From positions 1 through 5,758 of the forward strand of contig CALDPW010000118.1 in assembly GCA_937911885.1 (NCBI GenBank): 5,758 nt of DNA, read 5' to 3'. Within the stretch, counting starts at the first letter, position 1. Each line of letters starts with the position of its first letter. The translations under genes and the position numbers were made by a program. The notes below the pieces were generated by a model, which saw only the letters and a list, made by a program, of their open reading frames with translations, did not search any database and had not been told where the DNA came from. The DNA comes from an uncultured Clostridia bacterium. Its GTDB lineage: Bacteria > Bacillota > Clostridia > Christensenellales > UBA1242. Below, in pieces: positions 1 through 3,634 of the stretch.

Positions 1-4
1 CAAC

Positions 5-24
5 ATAAATAGATATCTATTTAT
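5..24. repeat. 20-bp perfect AT-rich palindrome
   Basis: Positions 5-14 (ATAAATAGAT) are the exact reverse complement of 15-24 (ATCTATTTAT), with no central spacer. Symmetry breaks at 4/25. It contains a central GATATC. There is no flanking T-tract and almost no G+C in the arms, so it is not a normal terminator; a dimeric-protein binding site is more plausible. It lies close to the window edge, so the gene it might control is not visible. Confidence 0.6.
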
Positions 25-34
25 TTTCCTGAAA

Positions 35-47
35 GGATTTAGTTAAC
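35..47 (+). repeat. GGATTTAGTTAAC, imperfect direct copy of the 13-mer
   Basis: It matches the 13-mer at 129-141 in 12 of 13 positions (A to G at the eighth base). The preceding AA is also shared, giving AAGGATTTA[G/A]TTAAC at 33-47 and 127-141. It is one of three related copies within 170 nt. Confidence 0.5.
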
Positions 48-95
48 ATAAACATTTTCCCCTTTTTTATCTTATTAGTTAACAATAATCCTCAA

Positions 96-117
96 TGTTA
101 GATTTACCTTTCTAACA
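96..117. repeat. 7-bp inverted repeat TGTTAGA/TCTAACA
   Basis: The arms are 96-102 and 111-117, separated by an 8-nt loop (103-110). It has no U-tract on either side, so it is not an obvious terminator. It could be a small hairpin or an operator; the stem is short enough that chance cannot be excluded in such AT-rich DNA. Confidence 0.35.
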
Positions 118-128
118 CAAATTAATAA

Positions 129-204
129 GGATTTAATTAACCCTATCCCCCTTTTATCCCCTATTTATCCCTTTTTTATATTAATTATTAAGTTAATTAA
201 ATCC
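129..204. repeat. Perfect 13-bp inverted repeat enclosing a C-block segment
   Basis: The left arm GGATTTAATTAAC (129-141) and right arm GTTAATTAAATCC (192-204) are exact reverse complements, separated by 50 nt. Each arm contains the self-palindromic octamer TTAATTAA. The symmetry stops exactly at the arm ends on both sides. The enclosed DNA carries the G-quadruplex motif. The arrangement could form a cruciform or long stem, or be a pair of protein-binding sites. It lacks a transposase gene and visible target-site duplications, so I do not call it a mobile element. Confidence 0.6.
141..171 (-). other. Canonical G-quadruplex motif (minus strand)
   Basis: On the plus strand there are C-runs at 141-143, 147-151, 158-161 and 169-171, separated by loops of 3, 6 and 7 nt. 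The minus strand therefore reads GGG-N7-GGGG-N6-GGGGG-N3-GGG, which satisfies the usual G3+N1-7 rule for a four-tract quadruplex. The plus strand could correspondingly form an i-motif. The G-runs are very unexpected in such AT-rich intergenic DNA. The same block contains three TATCCC units starting at 144, 155 and 166. Folding in the cell is inference. Confidence 0.6.
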
Positions 205-220
205 AAATTTAATTCGTATC

Positions 221-248
221 AAAAAATCACTTTTATAAGTGATTTTTT
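221..248 (-). terminator. Bidirectional intrinsic terminator after the 63-aa gene
   Basis: AAAAAATCACTT (221-232) pairs with AAGTGATTTTTT (237-248) around a TTAT loop. Read on the minus strand it gives a TCACTT/AAGTGA hairpin followed by six Ts, and it begins directly after the stop codon of the small gene (249-251). On the plus strand it ends in eight Ts, so it could also stop rightward transcription. Confidence 0.8.
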
Positions 249-440
249 TTATTTATAATATAGATTTATTAAGTTTATGTAATAATCAAACATATGCTCT
301 CTAATGGGCATTATACACGTTTTAAAGCATAAAATAAGCGCAGGGCTAATATTTTTATAACTCTCAACAAATTTAAATGAAACCAGCTCCCCGTTTATTA
401 TTAAACGTGTTGCTTTTGCATGATAATTAAAATATGTCAT
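249..440 (-). CDS. Small YFNYH-type conserved protein (63 aa)
   Basis: This is a 63-residue protein beginning MTYFNYHAKATRLI, with ISPALIL around residues 32-38 and a CIMPIREHMFDYY segment near 42-54. From memory this pattern matches a family of short proteins common in low-GC Clostridia and relatives, starting M-x-YFNYHAKA and ending MPIREH-x-x-[FW]xxY. Database entries sometimes label it thermostable hemolysin delta-VPH, a name with little functional support. I see no signal peptide or membrane segment; it should be cytosolic. The ATG at 440 fits the family N-terminus, and the upstream in-frame ATG (455) is followed at once by a stop. No Shine-Dalgarno precedes it, and the glycosyltransferase terminator ends only 15 nt before the start, so it is either expressed by read-through or from a promoter leaving almost no leader. 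Function is unknown. Its clean 3' terminator and family resemblance support a real gene. Confidence 0.72.
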   Translation of the reverse strand: MTYFNYHAKATRLIINGELVSFKFVESYKNISPALILCFKTCIMPIREHMFDYYINLINLYYK

Positions 441-455
441 ATAAATAGTTTACAT

Positions 456-479
456 AAAAAAGAGCCAAATTATTGGCTC
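456..479 (-). terminator. Intrinsic terminator after the glycosyltransferase gene
   Basis: GAGCCAA (462-468) pairs with TTGGCTC (473-479) around an ATTA loop, a GC-containing 7-bp stem. On the minus strand it is followed by six Ts (461-456). It starts 7 nt after the glycosyltransferase stop codon and ends 15 nt before the ATG of the downstream 63-aa gene, so it either isolates or attenuates that gene. The plus-strand exit has only CTTTTG, a weak terminator in that direction. Confidence 0.85.
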
Positions 480-486
480 CTTTTGT

Positions 487-1779
487 TTATTTTGCTTCAA
501 GTTTTGAAACATCAACTACTTTATCGTGTGGAATTGGCTTCCAATCAACTTTTTTAAATAAAGCATAATATGTTGTCCATTTACCAATTATGCTAAACAT
601 TGGAAACATTATAATATGAAAAATTGTTTTTCCAACAGGCATTTTGCCAAGGCGATTGCGATAAATAGCAAAAGCAAACAATTGTTCAGGTAAATTACCA
701 AAAATATTTACAATGTAACCAGTAACATATCCTAATAGAATTGCTCCAATTGTTCCAAGTAGTGTTGAAGCTTGTAAAGCTAGTATAATTTGCAAAGTTA
801 TTGTAGCAAGTTTTCTAATACCAGCTTCGACATAAAATGGGAAATTTATCCAAAACATATCATATGTTGTTGGGAAATAAATTTCACGTTTAAACATGTT
901 TTTTAACAATTTTGGACTATTTTTTGCTGTAGATTGCAAATGGCCTTTACTCCATCTAACACGTTGACGAATAGCCACTTTTAATTTATATGGTTGTTCA
1001 TCATAGAACACAGCTTCGTCACAATATTTAATTTTGTTATTTAAAATAATTTGATCGGCAGAAAACTCCCAATCTTCGGTTAGGGTTACATATGGCCAAC
1101 CATCTTTAACAAGTTTTGAGTTAATTACATAACCTGTTCCTTGAACACGTGTTGAACAATTTAAAACTGTTCTGCCACGACTTTCTAAACGGCAACCAAT
1201 CATAAAATATAATCCATACATTCCGGAAATAACATTAGAACCAAAGTTTTTAGAATTACGGAATGATGTAATAACATATTCACCATTGCAAGAATCGAAA
1301 GCATCGTTCATTTTTTCAAAATAATTTGTGCTTAAAATGTTATCGGCATTAAACAAGAAAAATCCATCATAGTTTTGTGTGCCATAATCTTTTTCGATTT
1401 GCTTGAATAAATATCTGAATGCATAACCCATTGTGCATTCGTTTGGATTATTATACTCATAAACTGTTGCACCAAGTTCACGACCAATTTCGGCTGTTCT
1501 GTCTGTGCAGTTGTGAGCAATAAGGAAAATTTGAAGTTTATCTTGTGGATATTTATTTTTTTGAATACTCTTAATTAAATTTCCTACAACTTTTTCCTCA
1601 TTACGGGCTGGAATAATTAATCCATACTTATGTTGAACTTTTGCTTTTGGATATTTTTTGTAAGTAAAAAGACCAACAATTGAAAAGAAGATGAAATGAA
1701 TCATCATTAGTGAGAATACTGTAAAAATTATGAAAAATATAAAGTTTACAATACCTGCATAACTAGTAAAATCAAACAT
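487..1779 (-). CDS. Membrane-anchored family 2 glycosyltransferase
   Basis: This 430-aa, CESA-like/hyaluronan-synthase-like GT2 enzyme is expected to transfer a sugar from a nucleotide-sugar donor to a polysaccharide or lipid acceptor at the cytoplasmic face of the membrane. Layout: an N-terminal membrane helix (about 10-38); a GT-A domain opening with LIIPARNEE (54-62), the nucleotide-binding strand; NADN (144-147) at the DxD position; GTG (214-216); TEDWEFS (234-240), carrying the likely catalytic Asp; and RQRVRWSKG (271-279), the Q-x-x-R-W motif of processive synthases. Hydrophobic C-terminal segments lie near 322-360 and 385-405. The first Asp of the DxD site is Asn here, while the metal-side Asp146 remains. 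The start is fixed by AGGAG six nt before ATG. It looks monocistronic, with its own promoter (1809-1837) and terminator; no other envelope genes are visible. Substrate and product cannot be deduced. Confidence 0.88.
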   Translation of the reverse strand: MFDFTSYAGIVNFIFFIIFTVFSLMMIHFIFFSIVGLFTYKKYPKAKVQHKYGLIIPARNEEKVVGNLIKSIQKNKYPQDKLQIFLIAHNCTDRTAEIGRELGATVYEYNNPNECTMGYAFRYLFKQIEKDYGTQNYDGFFLFNADNILSTNYFEKMNDAFDSCNGEYVITSFRNSKNFGSNVISGMYGLYFMIGCRLESRGRTVLNCSTRVQGTGYVINSKLVKDGWPYVTLTEDWEFSADQIILNNKIKYCDEAVFYDEQPYKLKVAIRQRVRWSKGHLQSTAKNSPKLLKNMFKREIYFPTTYDMFWINFPFYVEAGIRKLATITLQIILALQASTLLGTIGAILLGYVTGYIVNIFGNLPEQLFAFAIYRNRLGKMPVGKTIFHIIMFPMFSIIGKWTTYYALFKKVDWKPIPHDKVVDVSKLEAK

Positions 1780-1808
1780 AATTTTCTCCTTAATTTTGTA
1801 GCAAATTT

Positions 1809-1837
1809 ATTGTATCACGATAAGCAAAAATACACAA
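1809..1837 (-). promoter_or_regulatory. Predicted sigma-A promoter of the glycosyltransferase gene
   Basis: On the minus strand TACAAT (1814-1809) is a 5/6 match to the -10 box and is preceded by TGA, giving an extended -10 (TGnTACAAT). A weak -35, TTGTGT (1837-1832), lies 17 nt upstream. The start site would fall near 1802, giving a leader of about 20 nt containing the AGGAG ribosome binding site. The weak -35 fits an extended -10 promoter. An inverted repeat (1824-1846) covers the -35. Confidence 0.6.
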
Positions 1838-1846
1838 ACTTTTTGC
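1824..1846. promoter_or_regulatory. Candidate operator: GCAAAAA/TTTTTGC inverted repeat over the -35 box
   Basis: GCAAAAA (1824-1830) and TTTTTGC (1840-1846) are perfect inverted arms with a 9-nt centre that contains the predicted -35 hexamer (1832-1837). A dimer bound here would compete with RNA polymerase. It is placed too far upstream of the coding start, and lies before the predicted start site, so it is unlikely to act as an RNA hairpin. No regulator gene is visible in the window. Confidence 0.35.
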
Positions 1847-2041
1847 CCCATTTTTGACAATTTATAAAATTTGTTTATTTATCTTCTCACATAAACAAGA
1901 TATGATTTTTTATTACATTAAAAACAATTCACTTCATAAAAAAATTAAATTACACAAAATAAACAATTTAATAATATAAATTATTTGTCAAATACCACAA
2001 TGTTATTGTCAAATTAAAAATATTAATTGAAAAAATGTGAT

Positions 2042-2072
2042 AAAAAAAGATTATATCGCTTAGATATAATCT
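2042..2072 (-). terminator. Intrinsic terminator overlapping the ABC-F stop codon
   Basis: Ten perfectly paired bases (2048-2057 with 2063-2072) flank a 5-nt loop (2058-2062) and are followed on the minus strand by a T-tract (2048-2042). The stem is AT-rich but long. Its 5' arm contains the last two bases of the TAG stop codon (2073-2071), so a terminating ribosome would physically cover the hairpin arm. It ends the gltX/ABC-F unit. Confidence 0.82.
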
Positions 2073-3624
2073 ATGATAATTTTTCAAGATCAATAATCTT
2101 TGTTGCAATGCTTGAAATAAATTGTTTTGAGTGACTAACAAATATTACTGTTCCGTTAAACTCACTAATAGCTGTTTGTAATCTATCAATAGCAAAAACA
2201 TCCAAATGATTTGTTGGTTCATCTAAAATAAGTAAATTACAAGCTTTTAAAGTTAGCAAACAAATTTTTATTTTACTTTGTTCTCCACCACTAAGTTTAT
2301 TAATTGATTTTTTGCAATGAATAGCATTTAATCCACACTTGTTTAATGCTGTTCTAATTTCCTTTTCCGATAACTTTGGATAAGCATTTGACACATATGT
2401 TACAGGATTAATATCAACATTTGCAAAATCGTTTTCCTGCTCAAAATAACCCACCACAATGTTTCGTGCAATTTCATGCTGACCACTAATTTTTGTAAGT
2501 TCTCCAATTATGGTTTTTAACATTGTGCTTTTTCCAATACCATTAAACCCTGTTATTGCTACACAATCCTTATTATTAACCTCAAAACTAATTGGTTTTA
2601 ATAATGGTTTATTATTATAACCCACAACAAGCTTATCAACTTTTAAAACCAAATTACCAGCAAAGTCTTTATACTTAAAACTAAATGTTGGTTTAATTTG
2701 TTCACTTGGTGGATTTATAATATCCAACCTGTTTAACATTTTTTCACGCGAATGTGCCATATTTGCTGTTGCAGCACGAGCCTTGTTTCGCGCAATATAA
2801 TCTTCCATCTTTTTAATTTCACGTTGCTGTTGCTCGTAATTTTTTTCATGTTGAACACGTTTTGCTTGTTTTATTGCCATGCACTTATCATAATTGCCAG
2901 TGTATTTATTTATTACATTATTATCAACATCACATATGTGTGTTACAACATTATTTAAAAAATTTGTGTCGTGGCTAACAATAATAAAAGCTCTATCTGA
3001 AGAATTGATAAACTTTGTTAACCATTCAATATGATTAATATCTAAAAAGTTTGTTGGTTCATCCAATACCATAACATCTGGGCTTTCTAGCAACAACTTT
3101 GCCAACATAACTTTAGCTCGCTGCCCACCACTTAATGTTTTAACTTTGGAATCCAATCCAAAGGCTGATATGCCTAATCCTGCACAAACCTTTTCAATTT
3201 CCGAATTGATTGCATAAAAATTATTAGCAGTTAAGTATTCAAATAAATCACCACTTTGATTTAGTAACTTTTCAAGTTTTGCCGGATTTGTTACTGTTGC
3301 CAATTGATTGTTTACTTCATCTAATTTCTTTTCAGCATCAAAAAGTTCTTTATATGCCCCGCACAGATATTCTTTTATTGTATGGTCGCCTTTTACTTCG
3401 GCGTGTTGATCCAAATACTTAACAATATATCTAGGATTTTTATAAAAGGTGCCACGATCAAGCAACACTTCACCCATTATTATTTTTAATAATGTGCTTT
3501 TGCCTGCACCGTTGACACCTGTTAATCCTATTTTTTCTTTGGGGTTTAACACAAACGAACTATTTTCGAACAACATTTTATCACCAAACGAATGTGAAAA
3601 ATTGTTTATTTCTATAATTCCCAT
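2071..3624 (-). CDS. ABC-F family ATPase (ribosome-associated type)
   Basis: This 517-aa protein has two ABC ATPase domains in one chain and no membrane segment, the hallmark of ABC-F proteins, which bind the ribosomal E site and act in translation rescue, ribosome assembly or antibiotic protection. Domain 1: Walker A GVNGAGKST (36-44), an inserted arm (about 85-145), signature LSGGQ (164-168), LDEPTN (187-192), switch SHD (217-219). Linker about 240-325: charged and helical, with RNKARAATANMAHSREK (279-295), the position of the P-site tRNA-contacting region. Domain 2: GFNGIGKST (359-367), LSGGEQ (444-449), LDEPTNHLD (467-475), and SHS (497-499) in place of SHD. Both catalytic Glu (189, 469) are present. 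It ends soon after domain 2, without the C-terminal coiled coil of longer members. The linker resembles YdiF-type proteins more than YkpA or YfmR, but I do not assign a subfamily. The start has AGGA 8 nt upstream, overlapping the gltX stop region. Housekeeping versus resistance role cannot be decided. Confidence 0.93.
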   Translation of the reverse strand: MGIIEINNFSHSFGDKMLFENSSFVLNPKEKIGLTGVNGAGKSTLLKIIMGEVLLDRGTFYKNPRYIVKYLDQHAEVKGDHTIKEYLCGAYKELFDAEKKLDEVNNQLATVTNPAKLEKLLNQSGDLFEYLTANNFYAINSEIEKVCAGLGISAFGLDSKVKTLSGGQRAKVMLAKLLLESPDVMVLDEPTNFLDINHIEWLTKFINSSDRAFIIVSHDTNFLNNVVTHICDVDNNVINKYTGNYDKCMAIKQAKRVQHEKNYEQQQREIKKMEDYIARNKARAATANMAHSREKMLNRLDIINPPSEQIKPTFSFKYKDFAGNLVLKVDKLVVGYNNKPLLKPISFEVNNKDCVAITGFNGIGKSTMLKTIIGELTKISGQHEIARNIVVGYFEQENDFANVDINPVTYVSNAYPKLSEKEIRTALNKCGLNAIHCKKSINKLSGGEQSKIKICLLTLKACNLLILDEPTNHLDVFAIDRLQTAISEFNGTVIFVSHSKQFISSIATKIIDLEKLS

Positions 3625-3634
3625 GTTATAAATC
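3625..3634 (-). promoter_or_regulatory. gltX/ABC-F junction with overlapping ribosome binding site
   Basis: Ten nucleotides separate the gltX TAG (3637-3635) from the ABC-F ATG (3624). The only SD-like sequence, TAGGA, is formed from the stop codon itself plus the next bases, so ribosomes finishing gltX sit on the ABC-F initiation site. No promoter or terminator fits in the gap. This predicts co-transcription and translational coupling. Confidence 0.6.

Larger units (their letters stand above)
1..248. other. Gene-free AT-rich intergenic segment
   Basis: No credible protein gene was found on either strand. The plus-strand frames I checked close within a few codons, and the only minus-strand candidate with an SD-like sequence is a 12-codon leader-size ORF (17-55). 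The segment holds a 20-bp palindrome (5-24), a TGTTAGA/TCTAACA inverted repeat (96-102/111-117), three copies of a GGATTTA[A/G]TTAAC element (35-47, 129-141 and inverted at 192-204), a run of C-blocks forming a minus-strand G-quadruplex motif (141-171), and the terminator of the small gene at the right edge (221-248). Two GTTAAC hexamers occur at 42-47 and 78-83. Its role is unknown; it is probably the upstream or downstream region of a gene beyond the left edge. Confidence 0.7.
1780..2047. other. Intergenic region upstream of the glycosyltransferase
   Basis: About 290 nt separate the ABC-F stop from the glycosyltransferase start. No credible ORF or RNA gene is visible. Right to left it holds the ABC-F terminator, two TTTGACAA-type direct repeats on the minus strand (2013-2006 and 1992-1985, about 21 nt apart), a long featureless A/T stretch, a plus-strand copy of the same octamer (1853-1860), then the promoter, operator candidate and ribosome binding site of the glycosyltransferase. 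Most regulatory information for that gene should lie here. Confidence 0.6.

Noticed and set aside
144..171. DnaA-box cluster or origin of replication
   Set aside because: TTATCCCCT matches TTATCCACA at 7 of 9 bases and the other two copies less well; no dnaA, dnaN or similar gene is nearby.
129..204. Insertion sequence or MITE
   Set aside because: Inverted repeats are present, but there is no transposase and no target-site duplication directly outside the arms; copy number cannot be checked here.
1332..1520. 62-aa minus-strand ORF inside the glycosyltransferase gene
   Set aside because: It lies in another frame of a gene with intact GT2 motifs over the same bases; its translation has no recognisable features.
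2752..2958. 68-aa plus-strand ORF antisense to the ABC-F linker
   Set aside because: Hydrophobic, low-complexity translation opposite a confidently coding region; typical antisense shadow.
3449..3631. 60-aa plus-strand ORF antisense to the ABC-F N-terminus
   Set aside because: Mirrors the Walker A region on the other strand and spans the gene junction; no ribosome site or family resemblance.
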